DNA from: a bacterium
GTDB lineage: Bacteria > Latescibacterota > UBA2968 > UBA8231
NCBI GenBank assembly: GCA_027593305.1
Contig: JAQCJA010000147.1
Span: 1 to 9,407, forward strand
Direction of reading: 5' to 3'
Length of the DNA: 9,407 nt
The translations under genes were made by a program, and so were the position numbers. The notes beneath the pieces are model-generated. The model had not been told where the DNA came from. It searched no databases and was given only the letters and a program-made list of their open reading frames with translations. Numbering within the stretch: the stretch's first letter is position 1; the number at the start of each line of letters is the position of its first letter. This document shows, in pieces, positions 1 through 7,536 of this stretch.

Positions 1-2331
1 CTTGCGCAGATGGCGATACATGGTCGCCCTGCTGACTCCCAGCAGTTCAGCTGCCTTGGGCACGTCGCCGGCGGCCTCTCTGAGTGCCTCAAGATACATC
101 TGCTCCTTAGCCGCTTCGTACTCCAGGCGCGCCCCTGTCAGACCAGAGTGGCCAGACCCGGAGGCTGGCGCCAGAGCCGCCCTGCTCATGGAGGCAGGGA
201 GATCGGCAATCCCGATGAGCCGTCCTCGCGCAAGGGCGACCGCGTGCTCAATGACATTTTCGACTTCACGCACATTCCCCGGCCAGTGATAGTCCGTCAG
301 CCGACTCAAGGCGTCTGCTTCGATTCCCTCTACAACCTTCTGATTGCGCTCGGCATGTATGCGGATGAACCTCTCGATGAACAGCGGCAGATCCCCCAGA
401 CGCTGCCGAACCGGCGGCAGGTCAATCGAGATGACATCGAGGCGGTAGAGCAGATCCTGGCGAAAGCCCCCTTCGGCCACGGCTCGGTGCAGATCCCGGT
501 TCGTCGCAGCGATCAGCCGACAGTTCACCGGGATTGTGCGGTCTCCACCGACGCGAACAATCGCTTTCTCCTGCAGAACCCTCAGCAGCTTGACCTGCAC
601 CTCCGGTGGGATCTCACCGATCTCGTCAAGAAACAACGAGCCGCCGCTGGCCAACTCAAACTTGCCCAGTCGGCCCTTTCGACTGGCCCCTGTGAAGGCC
701 CCCTCAACGTAGCCGAAGAGCTCACTCTCAATCAGGTCACGAGGCAGAGCCGCGCAGTTCACCGCAAGAAAGGGCCCTTCGGCGAAAGCACTGGCATTGT
801 GGATCGATTGCGCGAAGACCTCCTTGCCCGTCCCCGTTTCGCCGCCAATGAGGATGTTTGACGCGGTGCCGGCAGCGACACGAGCCAGTTCCGTGCTTTG
901 CTGGATCGCCGGACTCTCGCCGAGGATGTCGTCAAATGTGAAGGTCCGTTCGACGCCGATGACCCGGTTGACCAGTCGACCGACTTCTGCCATTTCTCGA
1001 AAGGTGAGGACGGCGCCGGCCGGGCCGGACTTCTCGTCGTGAAACGGCTGCAGATTGGCCATTGCCGCCACACGCCCCTCAGAAGTCTTGAGCGTAATCA
1101 CGCGACTGCTGAACTGCTCGCCACGTGATACCCAGCTGACGATGGGAGGCTTGTCCTCCACCAGTTCGGCAATCCCGTGTCCTTCAATGTCCTTGACATC
1201 GCGGCCGATGATACGACGGGCTACGGAGTTGACCTCGATGACGATACCGTTGTCATCGACGGCAAGCAGCCCGTCCGAAATGGATTCGAGGAAGGCTCGC
1301 GAACGGTTGTAGAGCGTGCGCAGTTGCTTTCCCTGTTTTTGCTCGGTCCGGACCAACTCCTGCAGACGTTTGGTAAGTCTGATGTCCTCGATCTCGGCTG
1401 CGATCTGACTCGACAGAGCGAACAACGTGCTCAGATCGTCGTCGGTGAAACGACGACGATCGTGGCGATCCCTGGCGATCTTGTCGAGCAGTGTCAGCGT
1501 ACCGACGACACTTTCCTCCAACACAAGAGGCACGCACAACAGGGAGGACCCCAGAGCATGGGGTTCTTCGTCGGTACGCAGGTCATCGATGAGGATTGGC
1601 TCGCCCGTGGCAGCAACGCACTCGGCGATGCGTTTCTCATACGTCGAGTCGATGCCCTCGTTCGTTTGCGAATAGAGCGTCGCCAGCGCCAGACTGCCGT
1701 CGGCAACTGAAAGACGGATCGCCGAACCCTTGGCGCCAAGCGCTTCGGCGGCGCGCGCAGCGATCAACTCGAGGGATTCGTCGAGATCCAGCCCCGAGTT
1801 CATCGCCTGACCGAGCTCATTGAGAGCCTGAATCTGGCTATTGCGCCGCGCCAGATCGTCGCGCGCGTGAGACGTGGTGACCATCAGAGTCAGCAGCGGG
1901 CGAATCGTCGACTCCAGGAAGGCAACCTCATCCGGGGTGAAGTGACGTTCGGCGAGAGTTTGCAGCGAAAAAACGCCGATCAAATCGCCTTCTTCAACGA
2001 TAGGTACGGCGATGATGCTGCGGAAATCGACGCCGTCACCGAGATCGACGGAACGGGGGTCACGCCGCATGTGCGGCACTTGAATCGTCCGCTGGCGGCT
2101 TGCTGCCAGACCTGTCAGGCCGACGCCCACGCGTAGGCGGATCTCGGCGCCGGCTTCGGTCGTTGTCGATTGCCCGTCCATCTGCAGGACCAGCTCATCG
2201 GTTGCTCGATCCAGAAGCAGCACGTAGCAGCGATCGACAGACATGTATTCGGCGACAATGGCCGCCATCCGCGCCAGACCTGCCCCGAGCGGCAGGGGCT
2301 GGGAAATCAGGTCCAGAGATCGGCGCCACAT
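1..2331 (-). CDS. Sigma-54-dependent transcriptional activator (GAF-GAF-PAS-AAA+-Fis HTH), 3' end cut by window
   Basis: The reverse strand reads open for 777 codons with no stop before the window edge. In order it shows two GAF sensory domains (about residues 10-150 and 165-315), a linker helix, a PAS domain (about 340-445), a sigma-54 AAA+ domain (about 463-700) and a Fis-type helix-turn-helix (about 735 onward, with VPKAAELLGVSRATMYRHLRK at the edge). The AAA+ domain has Walker A GETGTGKE (497-504), an intact GAFTGA sigma-54 contact loop (544-549) and Walker B with D569-E570. No receiver domain is present, so input is probably a small ligand, redox state or partner protein sensed by GAF/PAS rather than phosphorylation; this is inferred. 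The ATG at 2331 is preceded by AGG with 8-base spacing. An in-frame TAG at 2335-2337 excludes a longer form. It lies 70 bases downstream of greA on the same strand. The family call is secure; the ligand and target genes are unknown. Confidence 0.95.
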   Translation of the reverse strand, partial: MWRRSLDLISQPLPLGAGLARMAAIVAEYMSVDRCYVLLLDRATDELVLQMDGQSTTTEAGAEIRLRVGVGLTGLAASRQRTIQVPHMRRDPRSVDLGDGVDFRSIIAVPIVEEGDLIGVFSLQTLAERHFTPDEVAFLESTIRPLLTLMVTTSHARDDLARRNSQIQALNELGQAMNSGLDLDESLELIAARAAEALGAKGSAIRLSVADGSLALATLYSQTNEGIDSTYEKRIAECVAATGEPILIDDLRTDEEPHALGSSLLCVPLVLEESVVGTLTLLDKIARDRHDRRRFTDDDLSTLFALSSQIAAEIEDIRLTKRLQELVRTEQKQGKQLRTLYNRSRAFLESISDGLLAVDDNGIVIEVNSVARRIIGRDVKDIEGHGIAELVEDKPPIVSWVSRGEQFSSRVITLKTSEGRVAAMANLQPFHDEKSGPAGAVLTFREMAEVGRLVNRVIGVERTFTFDDILGESPAIQQSTELARVAAGTASNILIGGETGTGKEVFAQSIHNASAFAEGPFLAVNCAALPRDLIESELFGYVEGAFTGASRKGRLGKFELASGGSLFLDEIGEIPPEVQVKLLRVLQEKAIVRVGGDRTIPVNCRLIAATNRDLHRAVAEGGFRQDLLYRLDVISIDLPPVRQRLGDLPLFIERFIRIHAERNQKVVEGIEADALSRLTDYHWPGNVREVENVIEHAVALARGRLIGIADLPASMSRAALAPASGSGHSGLTGARLEYEAAKEQMYLEALREAAGDVPKAAELLGVSRATMYRHLRK

Positions 2332-2401
2332 GAACTAAGCCTGGAATGGGATGCCGGCACAGCGCTCGCTGTCGAAAACCTCGTCGACTGCCAGTCGGAA
2401 A

Positions 2402-2875
2402 TCAGTCTCGAGTGATCTTGAGAATCTTGTAGTGCAGCGTCCCGGCTGGGACGGCGATCTCGACCTCGACCCCCTCTTCCTTGCCGAGCAGGCCCTTGCC
2501 GATGGGTGACACCGTGGAGATCTTGCCCTCGTCAAAGTCCGCCTCCTCCGGGGACACCAGAGTATACGTCAATTCCAGACTCTTTTTCAGATCCCGCAAC
2601 AGAACTGTCGCCCCGATGTAGACCTTGTCATCGGGGATGTTCTCGTTTTCGAGCAGACTGGCACGGCTGAGCGTTTCCTCAAGCCTGTTGATGCGCTGCT
2701 CGAGAAACATCAGCCTCTCCTTCGCAGCAGCATACTCTGCATTCTCGGAGAGATCGCCGAATTCACGGGCTCTCTGCAGAGCGTCGCGTACGGTTGGACG
2801 CTCCGATGTCTTCAACTCCCTCAGCTCATCCTGGAGCTTGCGCATGCCGTCGCGCGAAAGGTAAACCTCGCTCAT
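2402..2875 (-). CDS. greA: Transcription elongation factor GreA
   Basis: GreA binds the secondary channel of RNA polymerase and stimulates cleavage of backtracked transcripts, rescuing stalled elongation complexes. The 157-residue product matches the usual length of about 158. The N-terminal coiled-coil hairpin carries GDLSENAEY, with the acidic tip residues D41 and E44 at the same numbering as in E. coli GreA. The C-terminal FKBP-like domain ends with a typical SPIGKGLLGK stretch and a TLHYKILKI strand. I chose the ATG at 2875 because it gives MSEVYLSRDGM, the normal GreA N-terminus, and has an AGGAG at 2887-2891. A longer reading from 2905 would add 10 atypical residues (MYSESGAINH), start almost on the terminator U-tract, and is unlikely. 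The gene has its own promoter-like sequence and a terminator-like hairpin in its leader. The sigma-54 activator follows 70 bases downstream. Confidence 0.97.
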   Translation of the reverse strand: MSEVYLSRDGMRKLQDELRELKTSERPTVRDALQRAREFGDLSENAEYAAAKERLMFLEQRINRLEETLSRASLLENENIPDDKVYIGATVLLRDLKKSLELTYTLVSPEEADFDEGKISTVSPIGKGLLGKEEGVEVEIAVPAGTLHYKILKITRD

Positions 2876-2886
2876 ATGATTGATCG

Positions 2887-2891
2887 CTCCT
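2887..2891 (-). promoter_or_regulatory. Ribosome binding site of greA
   Basis: On the minus strand AGGAG lies 11 bases before the ATG at 2875. It selects this start over the upstream in-frame ATG at 2905. The site sits only 12 bases after the U-tract of the leader terminator, so it would be absent from any prematurely terminated transcript. Confidence 0.7.
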
Positions 2892-2903
2892 GACTCTGAA
2901 TAC

Positions 2904-2939
2904 AAAAAGCGGAAGCGTGGCTGTGGCGCCGCTTCCGCT
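2904..2939 (-). terminator. Intrinsic terminator in the greA leader
   Basis: Read on the minus strand, a 10-base-pair uninterrupted stem (arms 2930-2939 and 2908-2917, core GCGGAAGCG paired with CGCTTCCGC) with a 12-base loop runs directly into five T residues (2908-2904). That is the form of a Rho-independent terminator. On the plus strand no T-run follows, so it is directional toward greA. It lies between the greA promoter candidate and the greA ribosome binding site, with no clear gene upstream for it to terminate. The best reading is a leader terminator or attenuator that produces a short RNA of about 60 nt. A second small inverted repeat (2937-2948, GCTCG-AA-CGAGC) overlaps its first arm by three bases and could compete weakly. 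Confidence 0.8.
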
Positions 2940-2969
2940 CGTTCGAGCTACGTCTCGACAACGCACGTG

Positions 2970-2998
2970 AATATAGCCACCCGTTGTCTCATGAGCAA
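2970..2998 (-). promoter_or_regulatory. Putative sigma-70-type promoter of greA
   Basis: On the minus strand a TTGCTC -35 element (2998-2993) and a TATATT -10 element (2975-2970) are separated by exactly 17 bases. The expected start of transcription is near 2964-2962, which gives an untranslated leader of roughly 89 bases before greA. The segment after the -10 (CACGTGCG) is GC-rich, a discriminator type often seen at growth-rate or stringently controlled promoters; that link is inference only. Confidence 0.55.
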
Positions 2999-3217
2999 GC
3001 CATTATCAGCGGCTCCGGTGACGACGAAATTGGTCCTTTCGCGGGTTCGGTACCCTCCATACATTGACCGCGGATTCTCGATCAAGGCCCGATTCTGTCG
3101 TTGGAGCTCCTCAAGAGGGTTCCGGCATACCGTCAGAATTCGGCCTCTCCGCCGATCGATGCCCGCCGGCACCCCTACCGGTTGTGCTGTCACCACAAGC
3201 CCCAATGAGGCCCCGCG
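2999..3217. other. Rest of the divergent greA-sbcD intergenic region
   Basis: The whole gap between the two divergent starts is 342 bases (2876-3217). The greA side holds the promoter and terminator listed separately. This remainder should contain the sbcD promoter, but I could not find a convincing -35/-10 pair on the plus strand and see no LexA-type palindrome. A small hairpin (TTGTG and CACAA arms, 3182-3186 and 3194-3198) lies just before the sbcD ribosome binding site. Open frames cross the region on both strands, but none has a recognisable product or a good start, and they run into sbcD in another frame. I therefore treat it as non-coding. Confidence 0.5.
3207..3210 (+). promoter_or_regulatory. 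Ribosome binding site of sbcD
   Basis: GAGG lies 7 bases before the GTG at 3218, which decides that start. The nearby ATG at 3205 is in a different frame. Confidence 0.65.
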
Positions 3218-4465
3218 GTGCAACTGCTCCATTTCGCCGATCTCCACCTGGGGATCGAGAACTACGGCAGACTCGATCCGGCAACGGGCCTGCATTCACG
3301 ATTGCTCGATTTTCGCAGGTGCCTTGCGGCGATTTTCGATGACGCCATTGAGCGAAATGTCGATGCCGTTCTGTTTGCCGGAGACCTGTATCGTACGCCG
3401 GCGCCAAACCCGACATGGCAACGTGAGTTCTCTGTGCAGCTGCGTCGTCTGCACAAAGCCGAGATCCCCATTGTGCTCGTCGTAGGCAATCATGATACGC
3501 CAGCGGCTTTCGGTCGGGCGACCTCAGTTGATGTGTTCAATGCTCTCGATCTCACGGGCACCCACGTGGTTCGCACGCCCCGGCTGTTCACCTTGCCGAC
3601 GAGGAGCGGCCCCCTGCAGGTTGCCGGACTGCCCTGGCCGACCCGACACTACCTGCGCACGGACGAAGCCTATCGGCAACTTCCCCAGGAGGATCTTCTG
3701 CGTGAGATCTCCCGACTGTGTGCCCGCCAGATACGGGATTTCGCCGACAGCCTGGACCCGGCCCTTCCGGCCATTCTGGTGGGACATATCGCCGCTTCTG
3801 GAGCTGTGTTCTCGGGCTCGGAACGGACGGCCCTTATCGGCGCCGATCCAACCCTGCTTACCAGTGATCTTGCCAATCCCTGCTTCGATTATGTTGCGCT
3901 GGGGCACGTGCATCGTCATCAGGATCTGAATCCAGGTGGCCGACCTGCCGTTGTCTACAGTGGCAGCGTCGAGCGCGTCGACTTCGGCGAAGAGCGCGAG
4001 ACGAAGGGGTTCTGCGTCATCTCGATCACCCACGCAGCAGGTGAACGCTCCACGACCTACGAATTCATCCAGACGCCGGCGCGTCCCTTCCTGACCTTCG
4101 ATGTCGACGCAACCGGCACAGAGGATCCCACCACCCTCGTACTGGCGGCCATCACAGGGGCAGAACTTGCCCATGCCGTCGTGCGAATCCGCTACACAAC
4201 GGATGTGGGCCAGCGACTCGACACCAATGTGATCCGGCAGGCACTGGATGAGGCGCAGGCACACCATGTAGCCGGCATAACACCAACCATTGTGGTCAAG
4301 GAACGTCAACGGCGATCCAGCATCCCTCAGGACGCGGACACCGGTCTGGCCCTCGACCGCTACATCGACAACCGTCCGGAACTTGAGCCCCACCGTGAAA
4401 GCCTCAGGCGCTACGCCCAGAAACTGGAGCAGGATCTGGCGATGGACGACTTTGGGGGCATCTGA
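3218..4465 (+). CDS. sbcD: SbcD/Mre11-type nuclease subunit of SbcCD
   Basis: SbcD is the metallophosphoesterase nuclease of the SbcCD complex. It cleaves DNA hairpins and protein-blocked ends and acts as an ATP-dependent double-strand exonuclease when bound to SbcC. The 415 residues begin with MQLLHFADLHLG and carry the metal-binding set in order: D8-x-H10, G55-D56, G90-N91-H92-D93, G189-H190 and G229-H230-V231-H232. The capping region shows YSGSVERVDFGEERETKGF, typical of the family. The C-terminal part (about 280-415) fits the DNA/SbcC-binding tail. Length is close to the E. coli protein (400). The start is GTG with a GAGG ribosome binding site; no ATG precedes the first motif in frame. 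Its TGA overlaps the sbcC ATG by one base (TGATG), which indicates translational coupling. It is the first gene of the plus-strand run. Confidence 0.96.
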   Translation: MQLLHFADLHLGIENYGRLDPATGLHSRLLDFRRCLAAIFDDAIERNVDAVLFAGDLYRTPAPNPTWQREFSVQLRRLHKAEIPIVLVVGNHDTPAAFGRATSVDVFNALDLTGTHVVRTPRLFTLPTRSGPLQVAGLPWPTRHYLRTDEAYRQLPQEDLLREISRLCARQIRDFADSLDPALPAILVGHIAASGAVFSGSERTALIGADPTLLTSDLANPCFDYVALGHVHRHQDLNPGGRPAVVYSGSVERVDFGEERETKGFCVISITHAAGERSTTYEFIQTPARPFLTFDVDATGTEDPTTLVLAAITGAELAHAVVRIRYTTDVGQRLDTNVIRQALDEAQAHHVAGITPTIVVKERQRRSSIPQDADTGLALDRYIDNRPELEPHRESLRRYAQKLEQDLAMDDFGGI

Positions 4466-7400
4466 TGATTCCCCTGCGGCTGGTTCTGCAGAACTTCCTC
4501 AGCTACGGCGAACAGGCGCAAGCGCTGGATTTCACCCGCTTCCATATCGCTTGTCTCTCAGGCGCCAATGGCCACGGAAAGTCAGCCCTGCTGGACGCGA
4601 TCACCTGGTCCCTATGGGGTCAGGCCCGCAAGGGCCGACACGACCGCAAGCCAGACGAAGGCTTGCTGCGCCTGGGTGCTCAGCAGATGCGCGTCGAGTT
4701 CACCTTCGACCTCGACGGTGTCACACATCGCGTGCTGCGCAGCTTCAGACGACGCCCGAGCACGAACATCACCGAGCTCGAGTTGCAGGTTCTCGATCCC
4801 ACTTCAGATACATATCGCCCACTCTCCGAGGCGGGCGCAGTAGGGGCAACGCAGGGCCACATCGATCGATTGCTGTCGATGGACTATGACACCTTCATCA
4901 ATTCTGCATTTCTGCTCCAGGGCCAGGCGAATGCCTTTACCAACAAGGGCTCGCGCGAACGCAAACAGTTGCTCGCCCGCATCCTCGGACTGACCCGCTA
5001 CGACCGGTTACAGGATGCCGCCCGTGCACGGCAGCAACTTCAGGCGGCGGAACTGGCCAGCCTCCGCCTGCAGGCGGCAACGTTTGCCGCGGAACTGGTG
5101 ACGAAACCTGAGATCGACTCAAGCCTGGTCACAGCAGAGGCTGATCTGTCGGATCTGGGCGTGAGTCTACGGCAGGCAGAGGAAGATCTGCAACTCTGGC
5201 GGGAACGACGGCTGCGCTTGGTCAGCGCCCGCGCCGAGTTCGAGCGCTGTAATCTCGATCGCGCTGAACTGGAGGCACTCCAGCGGCGCCTCGGTGAGGG
5301 AATGCTGCAACTGCGCGAGCAGAATGCCATCGATGCAGCCATTCTGGGCCAGGAAGATCGCATCGATGCTGATGTGGTGCGCTTCCAGCATCTGTCTGCA
5401 GAAGCGGCAACGCAGAACAGGCGCCAGCAGTCCTGTCAGGCGCTCGATACCGGACTCGGTGAACTGCGACGTCAGATCGACGCTGCTCGCCAACAGGTCG
5501 ACCAACGGCGCGCCAAGTGGCAAGCTCGCCGGGACAGCCTTGACGAACGCCTGCGACAGTTCGACGGTGTGCTGCGCAACGCCGAACAGATCGAGGCAGA
5601 AAGTGTCATTCTCAACCAGCACCGCGCCGACCTGGAAGCGCTGCGTCGTTCCCGGCGTCAATGGGAGGACTTACGCACGGTCCGCGACAGCAGCGCCCAC
5701 GCCGTCGAACTCGAACAGCGGCGGCTCGTGGAACGACTGCGGGGCCATGAGGCTCATCTGCAGGAGATTCAGCAACGGCTCAAAGCAGCAGCAGAGCTGT
5801 CCCGCCAGATCGAACTGGCGGAAAGCGATCTCTCTGCAGCGAGCAAGTGCGCCGAAGAAATGCAGCGACTCCGCGAAAACGGTACGCGTGTTAAGGCTCA
5901 GGCCGAGCAGGCGCGGCAAAGACTCGCCGAATTTGGCCTGGAAGATGCCGAACTCGGTGAACGCATCGCTGCCCTGGGACGCGGAGACCTGACGCAGTGC
6001 CCGCTGTGCGGTACCGATCTCGATGGCGACCACTATCGTCGCATTGATGTGGAACTCGGAGAACGCAAGGCAGAACTGACCCGCCGGCAACAGCAGGTTG
6101 AACGAGAGGTCGCCTTGCTTGATGAGCAACTCAGCGAGCACAGAGCACGATTCCGCACACTCGAGGAAGATGTCGGCGACCTTGCCCAACGCCAGGAGCG
6201 GGTCGCCTTGCTTCGCGCTCGACGCCGCCAGCTCGATGAGGACGAGGCGGCGGCATCGAAACTGTATACGGAAGTTGCGGTGCTTGCCGGACAACTGCAC
6301 AGTGGCGATTTCGCACCAGAGGCTCGCGCGGCGCAAGCTGAAGCACAGCACAGGCTTGATGTTCTGCAGTTTGATCCGACCCGCCTCGCGCAACTCGAAG
6401 ACCTGGTTCGTGACGGTGCCGCCGTCGATGCGAGTCATCACCTGCTGCTGGGTGCCCGTCAGGATCGGGAGCACACCGAAGCAGAACGCAATCAGGTGGA
6501 AGGGCACGTCCTGGCAGCCCAGGAGGAACTCGCGTCACGATCGTTCTCGCGAGTGCTGGATGCAGAGCATCAACGACTGGCCAGCGAACGCGAGGCCCTG
6601 GGCTACGATGCCGCACATCACGAGCACATTCGCGAGCAAGTGGCATCGCTGTCAGATGCACCTGTTCAGCAGGAGCGCCTCAGGGCAGCACGTCAACGCA
6701 CACTGGCAACCGGCGCTGCTCTGGACCGCATGCAGGGCGAGCAGGCTGCTACCGCCAAACGCCTGGAAGGGCTCGCTCAGCTGCGGGCGGAGCTGACGGT
6801 CGTGATCGAATCTCTGCACGATGTTGACGCCCGCTGCCAGGGGACGCAGGTGCAAGTCGAGAATCATCGCCGTAAGCGGGATGAACTACTGCAGCTACAG
6901 GGATCATTGCGCTCACGTCAGCAACACCTTGTGGCCGTAGGCGAGGAGTCGGCGCGACTCACCATCCGCCGCGGAGAACTGGAGCGAGACGAGTGGCTTT
7001 TCCAGCAACTGGCCGAGGCTTTTGGCAAGGATGGCATCCAGGCGCTCATCATCGAAAGCGCCATCCCTGAGATCGAGGATGAAGCGAATGCGATTCTGCG
7101 CCGCCTGACGGACAATCGCATACAAATCACGATCGAATCGCTGCGTGACCTGAAGGGTGGCGGCAGCCGTGAAACCCTGGACATCAAGATTGCTGATGAA
7201 CTGGGAGAGCGATCCTACGATCTGTATTCGGGGGGTGAGGCCTTCCGCACAGATTTTGCCCTGCGTATTGCCCTCTCGAAAGTGCTGGCAAGGCGAGCCG
7301 GCACGCGGTTGCGTACGTTGATCATCGACGAGGGCTTCGGCACCCAGGATGCTCACGGTCTTGAGCAGTTGACCGAGGCGATTCATGAGATCGGCAGAGA

Positions 7401-7515
7401 TTTCGACAAGGTCCTTGTCGTAACACATCTCGACGAACTAAAAGACGCCTTCCCTGTACGCATCGAAGTGACCAAGGATCCGGACCGTGGTTCTCACTTT
7501 GAGATCATCGACTAG
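4465..7515 (+). CDS. sbcC: SbcC/Rad50-type ATPase subunit of SbcCD
   Basis: SbcC is the SMC-like ABC ATPase that bridges DNA and drives the SbcD nuclease. The 1016-residue protein has an N-terminal ATPase half with Walker A GANGHGKS (33-40) and a Q-loop LLQGQ around Q152. Two long coiled-coil arms (about 175-505 and 520-860) are rich in Glu, Gln, Arg, Ala and Leu. A zinc hook CPLC lies at 512-515, almost exactly mid-protein, as expected for dimerisation through a shared Zn ion. The C-terminal half carries the ABC signature SGGEAFR (922-928) and Walker B LIIDEGFG with D955-E956. The length is close to E. coli SbcC (1048). The start is the ATG in the TGATG junction with sbcD, with a G-run (4454-4458) 6 bases upstream acting as a weak ribosome binding site. 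All catalytic elements are intact, so the complex should be functional. Confidence 0.96.
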   Translation: MIPLRLVLQNFLSYGEQAQALDFTRFHIACLSGANGHGKSALLDAITWSLWGQARKGRHDRKPDEGLLRLGAQQMRVEFTFDLDGVTHRVLRSFRRRPSTNITELELQVLDPTSDTYRPLSEAGAVGATQGHIDRLLSMDYDTFINSAFLLQGQANAFTNKGSRERKQLLARILGLTRYDRLQDAARARQQLQAAELASLRLQAATFAAELVTKPEIDSSLVTAEADLSDLGVSLRQAEEDLQLWRERRLRLVSARAEFERCNLDRAELEALQRRLGEGMLQLREQNAIDAAILGQEDRIDADVVRFQHLSAEAATQNRRQQSCQALDTGLGELRRQIDAARQQVDQRRAKWQARRDSLDERLRQFDGVLRNAEQIEAESVILNQHRADLEALRRSRRQWEDLRTVRDSSAHAVELEQRRLVERLRGHEAHLQEIQQRLKAAAELSRQIELAESDLSAASKCAEEMQRLRENGTRVKAQAEQARQRLAEFGLEDAELGERIAALGRGDLTQCPLCGTDLDGDHYRRIDVELGERKAELTRRQQQVEREVALLDEQLSEHRARFRTLEEDVGDLAQRQERVALLRARRRQLDEDEAAASKLYTEVAVLAGQLHSGDFAPEARAAQAEAQHRLDVLQFDPTRLAQLEDLVRDGAAVDASHHLLLGARQDREHTEAERNQVEGHVLAAQEELASRSFSRVLDAEHQRLASEREALGYDAAHHEHIREQVASLSDAPVQQERLRAARQRTLATGAALDRMQGEQAATAKRLEGLAQLRAELTVVIESLHDVDARCQGTQVQVENHRRKRDELLQLQGSLRSRQQHLVAVGEESARLTIRRGELERDEWLFQQLAEAFGKDGIQALIIESAIPEIEDEANAILRRLTDNRIQITIESLRDLKGGGSRETLDIKIADELGERSYDLYSGGEAFRTDFALRIALSKVLARRAGTRLRTLIIDEGFGTQDAHGLEQLTEAIHEIGRDFDKVLVVTHLDELKDAFPVRIEVTKDPDRGSHFEIID

Positions 7516-7536
7516 TCGGGACACGCCTTCGTATCT

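Noticed and set aside
10..861. Open frame of 283 codons on the plus strand
   Set aside because: It is antisense to the AAA+ domain of the sigma-54 activator, which carries intact Walker and GAFTGA motifs. The plus-strand translation has no family features.
2359..2372. Inverted repeat ACAGC-GCTC-GCTGT between greA and the activator
   Set aside because: The stem is only 5 bp and no T-run follows on the minus strand, so it does not qualify as a terminator. It is a single copy with no partner site to support an operator.
2338..2401. Possible upstream extension of the sigma-54 activator reading frame beyond the TAG at 2335-2337
   Set aside because: The GAF domain is complete from the ATG at 2331, which has an AGG at suitable spacing. 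The extension would have to overlap greA and contains no recognisable domain.
2656..2673. TGGCACG resembling a sigma-54 -24 element
   Set aside because: The matching TTGC -12 element is missing at the required spacing, and it lies inside greA on the antisense strand.
3037..3070. Weak -35/-10-like pair for sbcD (TTCGCG and TACATT)
   Set aside because: Both hexamers match the consensus poorly, and similar matches occur by chance in a region of this size.
2880..3485. Open frame of 201 codons on the plus strand crossing the greA-sbcD gap
   Set aside because: It overlaps sbcD in another frame and covers the greA leader terminator and promoter. Its composition, rich in Arg, Ser and Cys, is typical of non-coding frames.
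3524..4393. Open frame of 289 codons on the minus strand
   Set aside because: It is a shadow of sbcD, whose metal-binding motifs are complete on the plus strand.
5671..6507. Open frame of 278 codons on the minus strand
   Set aside because: It is antisense to the sbcC coiled coil and zinc hook. Repetitive coiled-coil codons commonly leave long antisense frames.
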